Source: Isoetes taiwanensis
Lineage: Eukaryota > Streptophyta > Lycopodiopsida > Isoetales > Isoetaceae
Assembly (NCBI GenBank): GCA_021234155.1
Contig: JAJEKV010000030.1
Coordinates: forward strand, 9,530,390 to 9,594,389
Length of the DNA: 64,000 nt
Reading direction: 5' to 3'
Shown here: positions 44,283-55,489 of the stretch, in pieces
Layout of the letters: the number at the start of each line of letters is the position of its first letter
Numbering within the stretch: the stretch's first letter is position 1
Notes under the pieces: generated by a model
Told to the model about the DNA's origin: nothing
Databases searched by the model: none
Seen by the model: only the letters and a program-made list of their open reading frames with translations
Translations under genes and position numbers: made by a program

Positions 44283-44630
44283 CTATATAAAAGAAGCTCA
44301 TTTGACCCTTTTTCTTCACTAAAACTTAAGCTCCCTCTGCTCAGACGATTTCCCAACCCTCTTGTCATCTTCTTGATCTAATTTCTACTCCACACTCTAT
44401 AACAATGGCACCTACAAGCTTTATCGAATGGTACAACGACACCAATCACATCAGGAAAGTGCCAATGGAAGAAGCCTTCTAAAGTGTTCTATCATCTCTT
44501 TGATCTTCATGCAACACTTTTGAGAACACCTTTCTACACCGACATCATATCGAGTATGACCAGCAAGTTCTACTTTGGGAAGTAACCATCCCTCCAAGGG
44601 GAAGAAAATGGGTCTCTTTTAGTCAATGCT
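44283..44630 (+). other. Possible promoter and start of an unidentified coding sequence
   Basis: A TATATAAAAG box (44284-44293) is followed about 120 bp later by an ATG at 44405 reading MAPTSFIEWYNDTNHIRKVP before a stop. A frame-shifted continuation reads YDQQVLLWEVTIPPRGRKWV. A later open piece at 44721 (ATLATFIHFNAINKIGEPSI) ends at a possible donor. No family recognised; it could be host or retroelement. Confidence 0.3.
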
Positions 44631-44830
44631 GGGTAAGAATGTAAGGGTCAAGAACTAGATTGGGATAGGACCAGGAACATACCAAATTACATGAGCTGTA
44701 AAGCATAGGAGCATAGGTACATGTCATCACAGGCGACCTTAGCCACGTTCATACACTTCAACGCTATCAATAAAATAGGAGAACCGTCCATAAAGGCGTT
44801 AGACTTGGCACCCTTGAACACAAAGGTAGG

Positions 44831-44895
44831 TTACTCTGCACGAAAGGAGTTTTCGAGACTTTCGGAAAGGTGTTTGGCGCGGAGTGATCCGGGTG
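44831..44895. repeat. Cruciform motif, unit 3
   Basis: GGTTACTCTGCACGAAAGGA...GGCGCGGAGTGATCCGGGTG; reverse-orientation relative of unit 2. Confidence 0.85.
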
Positions 44896-45029
44896 GGTCT
44901 ATCTTGGCTAATTCTTAACCTTTTTGAGTGGTTTGAGGTGCTAGACTGTAAGTTTAACTCGATTCTAACCTATCTACCAATTTATTTCATGTTAATTTAA
45001 CATCTTTAAGTCCCAAAATAGGGCAAACT

Positions 45030-45097
45030 GGGTTACTCTGCACGAAAGGGGTTTCCGAGACTCTCGAAAAGGCGTTTGGTGCGGAGTGACTCGGGTC
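45030..45097. repeat. Cruciform motif, unit 4
   Basis: GGGTTACTCTGCACGAAAGG...GGTGCGGAGTGACTCGGGTC; reverse-orientation relative of unit 1. Confidence 0.85.
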
Positions 45098-45202
45098 ATT
45101 CTTTTGACCTAATTTTTTACTTTTTCTGGAAGAAAATTTTCAGCACATTATATTAATTGAAGGATTTATATATTCAGACTCAAAAGTTTATACAAAAAAG
45201 TT

Positions 45203-45987
45203 CTAAATCTTATCCTTTCTAATCCTATGGGCTAATGCAAATCCTTGGGCATCACCATAACTCTTTTGGCATGAATCTGCTTTGGCTGCCTCCTGCAAGG
45301 ATCAGACTGTCAGGGGTGTGATCCAATAGTCCATCCTAAACTCCTGCATGATCTTCCGTCGCTCGAAGGGCGCCTTCCAGATCAGGAGGTTAGTGCACTG
45401 CTGGAAGTGCCTAATTTCTCAGAAGATCCTTGCATGCTTCGAGTTGGGCACGTGATGGACACTTTTTGGTGCTGCTGGATGAGGTGGAGGGGGCTTTGGT
45501 TGATTCTTTGGTCTGCTGCCCTTCACGAACTTCTGGACGTTCTGCTTACAGTACCAGTCATTATAACTCGTCCATCGTTTGAAGTAGACCTTAAAGGTCG
45601 CCTTCTTTCTTTCAAACTCAAGAACTTGCTTGAGCTTGAAAGGTCTCCCCTCCACCTTCTGCTTCTTTGTCACCTTCGGTGGCCTGGACCACTTCGGTTA
45701 AGGCAGTCTGGCATTGGGATCTGAGGTCTCCCCCAACTCTCCTTCCTGCTCCTCTTCTCTGGCTCCTTCCTCGACCTCCACTTCATCTTGCTCCTTGTCC
45801 TCGTCCTCCGAGTCGGGTGATGTTGGGCGAGGCTCTTTGATTCGAATGGTCCCTGGCGGCCTGTCCTCCCTATTCTTTGTCCTCCTCTTCCGTTGCCTTT
45901 CCACTCTTTCTCTTTCCTCCCTTTCTTCCTCCCGTTCTCCCATCTTCTCCTTCTCCTTCCTCTTCCTTGAAGTTCCCTCCATCTGCT
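45203..45987 (-). pseudogene. Histone H3-fold protein, pseudogene copy B, C-terminal part
   Basis: From 45987 leftward: QMEGTSRKRKEKEKMGEREE, an acidic segment (SDPNARLP end), then PFKLKQVLEFERKKATFKVY, a proline-rich linker, NSKHARIF, a stop, EIRHFQQCTNLLIWKAPFE, MQEFRMDYWITPLTV, LQEAAKAD, HAKRVMVMPKDL, and after a frameshift LAHRIRKDKI and a stop at 45203. Relative to copy A the helix-2 segment ([12 protein letters not shown]) is deleted. The order and H3 motifs match copy A. The N-terminal rest is at 59107-59363. Inactive: stops, a deletion, and a 13-kb insertion. Confidence 0.75.
45983..45987. other. Target site duplication CTGCT, left
   Basis: Identical to 59107-59111. Removing the element and one copy rejoins the H3-like frame as ...SEQRQQQ-MEGTSRKRK. 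Confidence 0.9.
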
Positions 45988-47599
45988 TGTGACGCTCCCA
46001 GAATATATACGACCCTCGGACGTATACATACGGGGACTTTCCCCTCCCATGGCGATCATCTCACCATGAGCAGGGCCCTCCGTCTGTTTCGGGCCACCTA
46101 TGAAATGAGGCCCGGAAGAAGGACACGAAGGGGTCATTCGGCCCACGCCTTCAATGGGACTCCTACGTCGCGGAAGCATGAATACAAGGGTTAGCACGCA
46201 GCATGAATATACATAAATAACCACCACGAAGGGTGGCGCATCCATCTTATATACCAACGGCATGGAATATGCATCTAATCCTAGGAAAGCACCCAGAACC
46301 CAGGTTCTACCCCGGCTCAGACTCCAGTGAGGATCGACTGACGGCTAGGCCTCAAGAGATCGTGAGATCAATCTTGGCATGGCGCTGGTCGGCAATAGAA
46401 CAAAGCTAGGGTTGTCCACTCCATCCGCCCCTCTCCCGTGCACACTTTGCGATGGGTCAATTCATGCTATGGCTTTGCTATAGCCTTCCTGAGACGCGAG
46501 TTCGGGGAATCACCCTTTGAGCCTACTCCGGTTCATGGCCTTGGTCCGATGAGGCGGTCGGGGAAGCGCCCCTTCCGTAATCACGCGGGTTCCACGGGCG
46601 AGCTAGAGAATACGTGCGATTGCGCATCACGACCCCGTATCCGTGCCGACTTTACCGCCCTAAATCTACTCAAAGTGCAAGGTGCTCCATACGGATCACA
46701 CCTTCCCACCTGTGGAGTGTCGGACCCATACCCGCCCTCTACGCGGACCGGGCTATCGCCTAGCCCCATCAGGGGAGTCTCAGAGCCATGTATGCTCATG
46801 CAAGACCCCACCCCTCATGTCACCACCGTTCCTTGTCCGGTGCTAAGCGGACCATAGCATCTAGGACCCGGGGTTTCTTGTGCACGTGCCGCATCTAATG
46901 GGACTCTATTGGGCTATCTAGGAGCATACTACAGTACCTGCTCGTTCAGGGTCTCTACCCCCGTAATCCCCCTGCTTCGTGGTCGATTTAACAAAGAGCT
47001 AACAATTCATCCTCTCGAATAGAAATCCGAATTGAATATAAAGAGAATTTGTTTGTACAACCAAGGGTTAAATTGAATCCCAAAGAGAACAGAGAAACGG
47101 ACACAACCAAGCGTTATCTAGAATTCACATAGCCACCTACCTGAATTCTGGCTGGACTCGTTTCCATGGGGCGCTTCCATCTCCAGGGAGTTAGGAATTC
47201 AGCTGCTGCTGCACAGGGACGACTAGTATGGTGATTCTCTGCAGGTGGATGATGGCGCTCAGCTCCTGGCCTTCCTTGGTCGATTAGAGGAGTCAATCCC
47301 AGGGATAGGGGTCAAGTTGGCATCCAAACTTGGCAACCCCCATGCACCCCAATCGATTGGAGCAGGTGGCGCCTCCCCAAATGGTAATTAGCCCCACTTC
47401 CTAAGTTCTAGGTTATTATTATTAATGTGTTAAATTAGCATAGCTAATTTAATCCATTGTAAGGTAACCCCTTAGGTTGCAATCACGTTCCCATACTCCC
47501 ATGGTAGCGTACCTTTAGGGGGGGGGGTGACGTGCTTGTATTTGTACGTGCCTCGTATGAATACGTGACGTAGACCGTATAAATACGTGGAACGTCACA
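45988..47599 (-). repeat. 3' LTR of the chromovirus
   Basis: In plus coordinates it runs from TGTGACGCTCCC to GGAACGTCACA, so the ends form a TGTGACG/CGTCACA pair. The part from about 47030 to 47599 looks identical to 58545-59106; the rest differs by many small indels. Confidence 0.95.
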
Positions 47600-47614
47600 T
47601 TCTCCCCTCCTTAA
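47600..47614 (-). other. Polypurine tract
   Basis: On the minus strand AAGGAGGGGAGAA directly abuts the 3' LTR start (TGTGACG), the normal plus-strand priming site. Confidence 0.85.
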
Positions 47615-47621
47615 AAAAAAT

Positions 47622-47641
47622 AATGCTGTCCTCAGCATTAG
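47622..47641. repeat. 20-bp palindrome near the polypurine tract
   Basis: TAATGCTGTCCTCAGCATTA has an 8-bp perfect stem and a 4-bp loop. Confidence 0.85.
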
Positions 47642-47644
47642 GGT

Positions 47645-48325
47645 TAGCTAATTGAATACATATACGTAAAGCACTGAATCAGAGAATGAAGTTAAGAATA
47701 TAACATTAATACGTTGAGATTATAGATAGATAGATAGTAATTTGGACAGTAATACATTGAAGTTAAAATATCAAAGTAGAAGCACCAGGGTGCTCGATAC
47801 AATCTTATGACCAAAGGAGTTTAGGACCGGAGTCCGATTTAAAACATTTTGACAACAAAATTCATACATGTAGACAAAAGGAATACGGGACAAGTTGGGT
47901 CATCAGCAACCCTCTATACAATGCAGGTGACGACTTGTTCATTGGCCTGCACACAACCATATACCCGTAGGTTAATAGTATGATTAAGTTGTGGTTGCAG
48001 GGACCACCCCCTAGAAATAAAAGAAAAAATATCTAGAAGGGAATCTATCATGTGTACGGCTTGCAATTCCCCTTATAGCCAGAACGAACGCAGTCTATTT
48101 ACTAGATGCCTTCCTAGCAATTCGTGGTCATGTCAACATCAACAATACACTACGTCCTAGAGAACACGAAGGTGATCTCATCATCGGTTATTACTATCAT
48201 ATACGATGCGTCTACCCCTCTAAAACATGATTCTCGGTCAATCAAGCCTTCAAGCTTACCGCCGAGCGGGATTGATAGCATCGTTGATGGTGCGCCTTTG
48301 AGATTCCCGCATGAAGTCCTGATAG
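47645..48325 (-). other. Chromovirus region between pol and the 3' LTR
   Basis: No recognised domain; a GATA microsatellite lies at 47723-47737. Confidence 0.5.
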
Positions 48326-48329
48326 TGCT

Positions 48330-48440
48330 TCTCAAGGTCTATCTTCATCACCCGTAGCATCTTCAATCGGGTAAGTGCTTCCACTTGACCAAGTATTGCA
48401 ACATTTGAGTCCTTCCTCGTCTGTTTGTAAGCTCGATCAA
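48330..48440 (-). pseudogene. Chromodomain remnant of the chromovirus
   Basis: LQYLVKWKHLP is followed, after a shift, by IEDAT; compare the usual EYLVKWKGYP..EATWE of chromodomains. These bind methylated histone H3 tails and direct integration to heterochromatin. The tryptophan after EAT is not present as sequenced. Confidence 0.6.
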
Positions 48441-48499
48441 GAAGAGCTTGAACACTATTTCCAGCCGCTCTTCGGCCATTTCTAGGAGGGTAGGGGTAT

Positions 48500-49818
48500 C
48501 CAAAACCTCCTCTCGATCAGGGTGTGTTGCTTCGAAGACTCACGTGAAAGACCTTGTGGATCTTCAAGCGGGGTGGCAAGTCCAAGCGATATGCCTGTTC
48601 TCCCACACGCTCATAATCCCGAACGCCCCGTAATCATCATCCGGGTGCTAACTTCTTCAAGCTTACCAATTTTAAGCTTGGCTTGTTTTACTTTGATTTT
48701 AAGCCAAACCGATTCGCCCACCGAAGATTCGCGGGGTTCTGCTTATCCGCTAGACTCTTCGACGACTACGTATGGCTAATAAGTAACCCCGAACTTCTTC
48801 CACCAAGGCCTCGCATTTCTAGAAGGAGTTGTTGAGAGACCTCCACTTTAGAAACAGGATTATGCCATGTGTCCGAGTAAGACATTGATAGCCATAATTT
48901 ATCATGAAAGGAGACATTCTAGAAGACTCCCGCTTTGTAATCGCTGTAGGCAAATTCCACCAAGTAAATATAATCCGCCCATTGTATTTGTTTTTACTCC
49001 ATACATAGCTTCTTAGCATATCTTCGATAATACGATTGACACGTTACGCTTGACCATCCGTCTCGAGGATGGTAGGTCGTACTCATGGCAAGCTTGGTCC
49101 GGATGGTGGCGAAAAAATCCTTCCGTAATGCAATCGACAAACTTAGGATCCCTATCTCGATACAATTACTCTTGGCATCCCGTGCAACCTGAAAATTTCC
49201 TTTGCAAAGAGCAAGGCGGTGTCGAAGGCGGTGTCCGTGGTGCGACATGGCAGGAAATGAGCCATTTTTGATAATTTGTCGACCACGACCATTAATGCGT
49301 CATATCCACGGAGAGTGCGTGGAAGCCCTACAATGAAATCCATGGTTATGACTTCCCACTTTGCGTTGGGCACATCCAAAGGTTGCAACTCGCCGAGAAT
49401 TCTTAATTGCTCGTTTGGTTTGTTTGACAAACAAACGACCGCTTGATGTACCTAGCAATATCCTTCTTCATCGAAGGCCGGGGTAGGCGGAGCGGATCTT
49501 AAAGTAAGTTTTCATAAAACCCGCATGGCCCGCTATAGGGCTGTTGTGTGTGTCATGGAGAATCAGCTTTCGCACCCCTGAAGTCTCTGGGACACACAAC
49601 TTATCTTTGTGATATAATAAATTGCCCTCTTTCTTATATGAACGGAATGCTTCACGTTCTTTATCGGTACGGGCTTCCTTACCCAAACTTTCCCAAATGT
49701 TACGTAATTCGGATCCGTGGTTAGGGCCTGTTCTATCTGCTTCCCGAACTTCGGTGAGTGTGGAAATGGCGTTACAATGGGTCCGGGTTCTGAGGGATGA
49801 CGTGATAACAAGATCCAA
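48500..49818 (-). pseudogene. Integrase of the chromovirus, frame-broken
   Basis: The N-terminal zinc-site region reads LILHDTHNSPIAGHAGFMKT. The core begins NAKWEVITMDFIVGLPRTL with the first catalytic Asp (codon at 49338-49340). RDRDPKFV supplies the second Asp region, and TTYHPRDG lies before the third residue. SPFMINYGYQ belongs to the distal core. The C-terminal part includes YRLDLPPRLKIHKVFHVS. Integrase joins element DNA to the host chromosome. At least four frame changes occur. Confidence 0.8.
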
Positions 49819-50338
49819 ACCACATTGTGCTTCCCCGGTTTATATACAATCTCAAAGTCATATTCCTCAAGGAATTCCATCCATCTTCTTGACGAGATTG
49901 ATTTGGTCGGGTGGATAGATAGCGGAGGCTCGATGATCTCGTGTCCAAATGAAATCTTCTACCAAGAAGATAGTGTCTCCAAATACGGAGCGCGACGCAT
50001 AACCCGAAGAACTCCTGGTCATGGGTAGGATATCGCTGCTCTGCATCATTCATCTTCTTTGAATCGTAGGCAACAACTCTCCCCTCCTGCATTAACACTC
50101 CACCGGTAGCTATCTTACTAGCATCGGTGGCTACTGATTTATCCTTTTTGGGATCGTGCAATGTAAGGGGGCTGTGCGATGTTAAGGCATCCTTGAGCTT
50201 CTGAAAACCGACTTGGACTTTCATTTTCCAATGTTCCATCCAATCCTTTACTTTCTCATGCTTTGTGAGGTTAGTAAGAGGTGCGGCCATTGCTGCGAAA
50301 TCCTTAACAAATTTCCGATAATATCCTGCGAGTCCCAA
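49772..50338 (-). pseudogene. RT connection and RNase H of the chromovirus
   Basis: An open 188-codon stretch begins MGLAGYYRKFVKDFAAMAAP, the typical RT end, and passes into RNase H with VATDASKIATGGVLMQ (catalytic Asp) and ALRIWRHYLLGRRFHLDT. Its last part is out of frame with the true continuation. Confidence 0.85.
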
Positions 50339-50405
50339 GAAACTCCGGACCTCTGAAACATTCGTTGGAATGGGCCAATCCTTCTGCTTCTATCTTGGTA
50401 CGGTC

Positions 50406-51060
50406 TCAGAGCAATTCCTTCACGAGATAATATGCCCCAAGTAGTCTACCCTTGGGTGGCAAACTTGCATTTAGAGAGCTTGGCGAAGAGCGATGGCGCC
50501 TTAGCTTCTGCAAAGCTAATCGAAGATGCTGCTCATGCTGCTGCAAGGTTTTACTATAGATGAGAATGTCATCAAAGAAAATGACAACAAAGTCATCTAA
50601 GTATTGGCGGAAGATGTCATTCATCAACCGCATAAACGTTGCAGGGGCATTGGTCAATCCAAAGGGCATAACGGTGAACTCATAATGCCCATATCTGGTG
50701 CAAAAGGACTTATGAATGTCCTCCTCCTTTATCCTTATCCGATGGTACCCGAGCGCAAATCAATCTTCGAGAAATATTTTGCCCCTTGTAGCTGGTCCAT
50801 AAGATCATCCGCTTCTAGGTAAAGCATAGCGATTCTTGATGGTATGCTTATTGAGTTGCCTATAATCAATACACATCCTTAAGGAGCCATCTTTCTTCTT
50901 GACAAAAGAATAGGAGCACCAAATGGTGAAACACTAGGCGAATAAACCCCAAAGTTGAGTAACTCTTGTAGTTGTTTCTTAAGCTCACGCCAACTCCGGG
51001 AGGACTCATTTCGATCTGGGGCCTTGCTGGTAGGCTTCGTACCTGGTTCAAGAGTTATCT
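50406..51060 (-). pseudogene. Reverse transcriptase core of the chromovirus, frame-broken
   Basis: [18 protein letters not shown] and [13 protein letters not shown] (the catalytic Asp pair, codons 50568-50573) are intact in one frame. Upstream, in other frames, are [16 protein letters not shown] (normally GFIRPS.SP.GAP) and DGSLRM-type residues. It copies element RNA into DNA. Frame changes upstream of MPFGL inactivate it as sequenced. Confidence 0.85.
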
Positions 51061-51379
51061 CACATTCTACCCCTCTAAAAGGAGGAAGCTTATGGATCTC
51101 ATCTGGAAAAAGATCACTAAATTCTCGAAGAAGGTTAGCAACGTGTGATGGTAGTGCATCGATTTCTTGCTTCTTTTAGAGTCGACTCAATGGAAGCAAT
51201 TCTAATGACGCAGCGGAGTTCACTCCTGCATATAGCTTTTCAGAATCGTTTTAAGGACATTGACGCATAGCGGAGTTGAATGGATCACCTTTTATTGTCA
51301 CATCGCTCCATTAGCGGCGTTGAAGGTGACCTCCGCCTTTCCACAGGTCTATGTTGGCCTTGGCGGATGCTAAAACTCC

Positions 51380-51650
51380 ATTCCCACAATTAAATCATAT
51401 TTTCCAATGTCCATTAACTCGGCACCCAAGGCAACCGGTGCACCTTTGGCAACCGTGATCTTAAGGTTAATAAAGGCCACCATGAGTATGTCCGATCTTA
51501 CCACCGCCAATGTGACTCGGCTTAGGTCGGGATTTCAAAGTCTCCAAATGCGTGCACGGGCCATTCTAGGAGAAGCAAAATTATCTCGCGTACTACCCGT
51601 GTCCATCAAAATTATGAAGGGCTTGTTTGTCTATTTGGCCTATTGTAGAA
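51380..51650 (-). pseudogene. Aspartic protease of the chromovirus
   Basis: PFIILMDTGSTRDNFASPRM contains the catalytic D-T-G (codons 51595-51603, complement). VRSDILMVAFINLKI and GKYDLIVGMEF follow in the usual order. Confidence 0.75.
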
Positions 51651-51699
51651 ATAACCGTAGGTGACTTTCAAGATTGCTTTGTTCTATAGCAAAGAAGAA

Positions 51700-53025
51700 T
51701 ATGAGACGACCGTGAATATACTTTCGGAGCCTCGGCCTCCGCAGCAAGATTGGACTCGAGATCTTCCCAATCCAGTCGGCCATGGCCAAAGCTGAGCGAT
51801 CTCAACGCATCGGCAATTCTCGCATGAAATGTCCAGGCCTCATGCACCGGGTAACATGCCTTATCCTGGAGTGTTCTCACGCCTCTTTAGGAATGGACTG
51901 TGAAGAGGCCCCAACTTCCTTACGGCATTGTTCTCATTTACATCCGGCGTGCTAAAGGCTTACTTTCTTCTCACGGCGGTTGTAAGAATTGTCTTGAGAG
52001 GGCCCCGGACTTGGCGAACGGGTTTGTAAGGTGTGGGTGGGATCGTGGGCTGCGAGTAAGGAGCAGTCGCGGATATCGGCTCCTTGGCGTGTCCTCCTCA
52101 AGGCTTAATGCCTTAGCTTCCGCCTCAAGCATCGACTTTGGGTCAATGGCCTTGACCATACGTTTAATGGATGGGGCCAATCCTTCAATATAGCCCTCAA
52201 CCGCCCTTTTCTCATTCATTCCCCACATACAACCTCAAACGCATGAATTCATCGATTGTAGGCCTTGCGGACATGCCCTTCTTGCTCCAACCTATAAAAG
52301 GTCCGAATCAGTTGGCATTTGTGCGCACGAGGCACATAATGCGATTTAAAAGCCTTAGCGAACTTCTTGAACTTGCATCTGCTCCTGTCCAGGTGCTTAG
52401 CTCTAGCGTAACCCTTCCACCAAATACGGGCAGCTCCGGTAAGGTTGGTGGTGGCGACCTTCCCTGTATCCTTCTCCGCTATTCCATAGGACTTCCCAAA
52501 TTCCTTCATCTCATCCAACCAAGATTACAGCGTTCAAGCCTCCTCGGGATTTCCCCAAACCGAAACTAATTCCGATTCTTCCATATGCTAGTGATGGTCA
52601 GATCAACAGTTTTCGGTACTCTCCTTATCCTTACGCCTTGAATGGTCACTTTGTCGATAGCGAGGACCACAAGAACCCGAGGTGGCCGAATGTGAGGAAG
52701 CGGCGCTATCCTTAGAGGAACTCCGGTGACGTTTAGCATGAGTCCTCCGTGGTACAGGTACAGGGCTAGCTCTGGGAAGAGATGGCTGTTGTGCAGGTGG
52801 ACTCAATGGTCGCGGAGGTAATTCCGGTCCGTCCTCCTGAGTATGTGGCAGTGGATTGGTATGTAAAACATAGGCCTGTAATTCGCCGAGTTGCCTTTTC
52901 ATTAACATCAATTCTTGTTCAGGGGTGAGCCTACTGGCGTTGGAGGGTGTTTGCCAAGCGGCGTTACGTACACCGTCTATAGGGAGCATCCATGAATGTA
53001 TAAGCAGATTTACATGGATGCCCAA
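51700..53025 (-). pseudogene. Gag of the chromovirus, frame-broken
   Basis: The N-terminal piece (53025 down to 52603) has SRLTPEQELMLMKRQLGELQ then a proline- and arginine/serine-rich tail. The capsid core (52518 down to 52249) reads NLTGAARIWWKGYA and FKKFAKAFKSHYVPRAHKCQ, followed by a VRKAYNR block. A zinc-knuckle-like CYRCMRPGHFMREL can be read near 51840 with one shift. Together these give capsid and nucleocapsid in the expected order. Confidence 0.75.
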
Positions 53026-53029
53026 TCCT

Positions 53030-54140
53030 TTTAAAATATTTGAGACAAAAGAATATACAAACAGAAAATAATATTTTCATTTTCATCTAGGTTGAGTACA
53101 AAACAAGCTTATCAGTACATGAGTTGAGACGGAAGTAGGTATGATACAATGGGAACTTTTAAAGTTCTACTGGCACACAGCGAATCCACAACAACGAAAA
53201 CACAACGGAAGAGACCAAGCCTAGGGGTTGGCGAAGGGTCTGAGGATCGCGTAGCGAAGTACTCTCCCGCATGTTTCTCGGACGAGTTTATAGCGTGCCG
53301 AGGCTTGGACAATGATTGCTTGGTACTCCCATGTTGGGCTGATAATCAGAAGGTTAAAGAGCCTTCGCATCGCATAAAAGAGTTGCCAAAGATGGTCGTT
53401 ATGTCCTCAAAGGCTTCGTGCTGGTCATATTCCAATAGTCCCGTGCGACGGGGTCATCTTCGGATCCTCGGCTTCGATCCCCGAGGATGTTAACTATCTC
53501 TAGCCCTTTGTCGGGTCATAGAGTTCCCCAGTGGCGGTGGTTCGGTTTCATAGCCTTCCTCCCACTCACGGATATTCACCATATCTCGCCATAGTCCCGG
53601 GTCTCAGCGGGCCGGGATCGTCCCTCCTAACCATGTCGGTGATTCTTTCCTCATATTCCCAAATGGTTTCCTCTGCAACAAAGTTGGAGTGAATAGAGAA
53701 CATTGTGTAATTCCACTATACCCTAAACTTTAGTGCTTTGGAAGAGGATGTCATAAAAAAAAAACAATTTAGTTATGCTCATCAAAAAAAAAAAAACACG
53801 TATTTAATAAGTAGATAAGGTACACATTATATTTTTTCCAATATGGTTTAGACAATTGCCAATCCAAAATCTCATAAATACATGTGTATATATATAACAC
53901 CCTTAGTTCAGGAACTAGGCCCTGCCTCTTTATCCTTAGCCCTAGGAGGTGGTGGAGGCGGTGGGTGTCGCAGCCAGAGCTACCCTGGGTCCACGGTGGG
54001 TCGCCGCAAATGATGCAACCTCCGGTGGATAAGCAACGCCAATGGGGCTCGTGAGGAGCTTCATGCCCATCCAAGGCGCAATATCCCGCCCAAGGCCGTA
54101 AGGGCAAGATCCCGTCGACGCAGTACATCATACGTAAGCG
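53030..54140 (-). other. Chromovirus segment between ORF-B and gag
   Basis: No domain recognised on either strand; a T/A-rich run lies near 53755-53800. Confidence 0.45.
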
Positions 54141-54141
54141 T

Positions 54142-55308
54142 CTATAGGGAAGCTTTGTGGCCGGCGAGTGTAGAAAGTGCACGGAGGCCCCACCATGAAG
54201 CTTCAGCCTCTGGCCCTAAGTCCCGGGCTATGAAGAGGACTTGGCCGTATTTGAAGGCCGACAAAAAGAAACGGGTAAGGTGGTTACCCAGCACCTTCCC
54301 TTGCGGAGTCTCGGATGCTGCCACCTCCTTATCCAAGTCCATGGGGACTTCTTCCTCCTTAAGCTCCTGTTGCTCCTCCTTCTTGTGTGCAGGGTTATGA
54401 TACAAATCTTCGCCCTCATCATCTGAGTCGGAGGGAACCTCAACCATATTAATGTTTGGGACGTGAGGTCCCATAGCCGTGAAGGCTTCTGGTGCAGGCT
54501 GTGAAGGCGGTTCCTGCATCACAAAGTCCCGAAGGCGTAATAAAGTCTCCGCCGGCTCGAGGGTCTCCTGTCGGAACTGAAGCAGCTGGTACACCTCCGA
54601 AGGGAGCTCGGACGAGGTGAAGTCGATAAAATCATCCATGCAATACTCCGCAAGCTCGTAAAGTACATGGTCCTTGCGCTTGCGTCGGAATCCGGCCACT
54701 ATATGATAAGTCCAGATGATATCATCCAAGAGGAGGTACTCCTGCCCTTGGTGATAAATAACTGGGAGGCCGTCTAACCCTGACAAGCCTATAGCTTGTT
54801 CACGGCGCGGTGGTAACTCCTCTGCCAGCTCTTTCCAACGGGCGAAGTCGCCCATCCCTATATGTTCATCATCCCCCTCCTCGGAGGATTCCGGCAGTTT
54901 GCTCTTCTCCACTGGCAAAGTCTCATCCTCAACGTATTGGTCCATGAGGATAGCCAGGGCGAAAGTAGCTTCCAAATACTGCTGCCCCTGATGTTGGACT
55001 ACCGGTAGGTGTTTTCCCCATCGGAGTTTCCCCTTAAGGACGTCGTACGCATGCGTGTCCCCACCTAACATCTGCCGGACGATCTCCCGCTCCAAATACA
55101 GCTGGGGAGGATCCCCAAGAGGAATACACAGAGGAAGGATTTCCTCCATGTAAAAGTCAAGGAATCCGGCATAGTCCGGATGCCGCTGCATGTTGACAAG
55201 GAGGTCTATGCGTTGGCATAGCAAAGGCTGCAGCAGGTCGAAGGGAACCTGTGGATCCCATTTCTCTCCATCAAGGTACCAGGCAGCAAGGTCGGTGGCG
55301 GCAGCCAT
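54142..55308 (-). CDS. Chromovirus ORF-B, 388 aa, unknown function, upstream of gag
   Basis: A continuous frame begins MAAATDLAAWYLDGEKWDPQ. Two copies of a short motif, LPVVQHQGQQYL (residues 101-112) and LPVIYHQGQEYL (181-192), lie 80 residues apart. Each is followed by a hydrophobic/acidic helix-like stretch, suggesting an internal duplication. Residues ~290-330 are strongly acidic, with a KKEEQQELKEEE run. There is no zinc knuckle, protease motif or membrane segment. It is unbroken while gag and pol frames around it are broken. Extra ORFs upstream of gag are known in Ogre-type (Tat-lineage) gypsy elements; I know of no standard chromovirus equivalent. Function unknown. Confidence 0.8.
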   Translation of the reverse strand: MAAATDLAAWYLDGEKWDPQVPFDLLQPLLCQRIDLLVNMQRHPDYAGFLDFYMEEILPLCIPLGDPPQLYLEREIVRQMLGGDTHAYDVLKGKLRWGKHLPVVQHQGQQYLEATFALAILMDQYVEDETLPVEKSKLPESSEEGDDEHIGMGDFARWKELAEELPPRREQAIGLSGLDGLPVIYHQGQEYLLLDDIIWTYHIVAGFRRKRKDHVLYELAEYCMDDFIDFTSSELPSEVYQLLQFRQETLEPAETLLRLRDFVMQEPPSQPAPEAFTAMGPHVPNINMVEVPSDSDDEGEDLYHNPAHKKEEQQELKEEEVPMDLDKEVAASETPQGKVLGNHLTRFFLSAFKYGQVLFIARDLGPEAEASWWGLRALSTLAGHKASL

Positions 55309-55489
55309 GGCGCTAGAAGGGAGGAGAGAGAAAAAGAAGCGTTTAAAATGACCCTACAATCCCCTTTTAAACCCTCTTAATAAGGCTGACATCAGCATTT
55401 TATTTTAAATTTAACAGGGAAAAAAAAAAAACATTAAACTTTTAATTCAAAATAAAAGCTCCTTTATTAATTATCAACAAAAATATGTA

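Larger units (their letters stand above)
44830..45987. repeat. Right arm of inverted duplication
   Basis: Reverse-orientation counterpart of 42773-44100. It continues at 59107-59363 on the far side of the inserted chromovirus. Confidence 0.8.

Noticed and set aside
45670-46263. 197-codon minus-strand frame crossing the LTR edge
   Set aside because: It runs from the LTR into the H3-like pseudogene across the insertion point; the conserved frame of the pseudogene is a different one.
47114-47296. 60-codon frame identical to one at 58621-58803
   Set aside because: Identity follows from the two LTRs; no evidence of coding.
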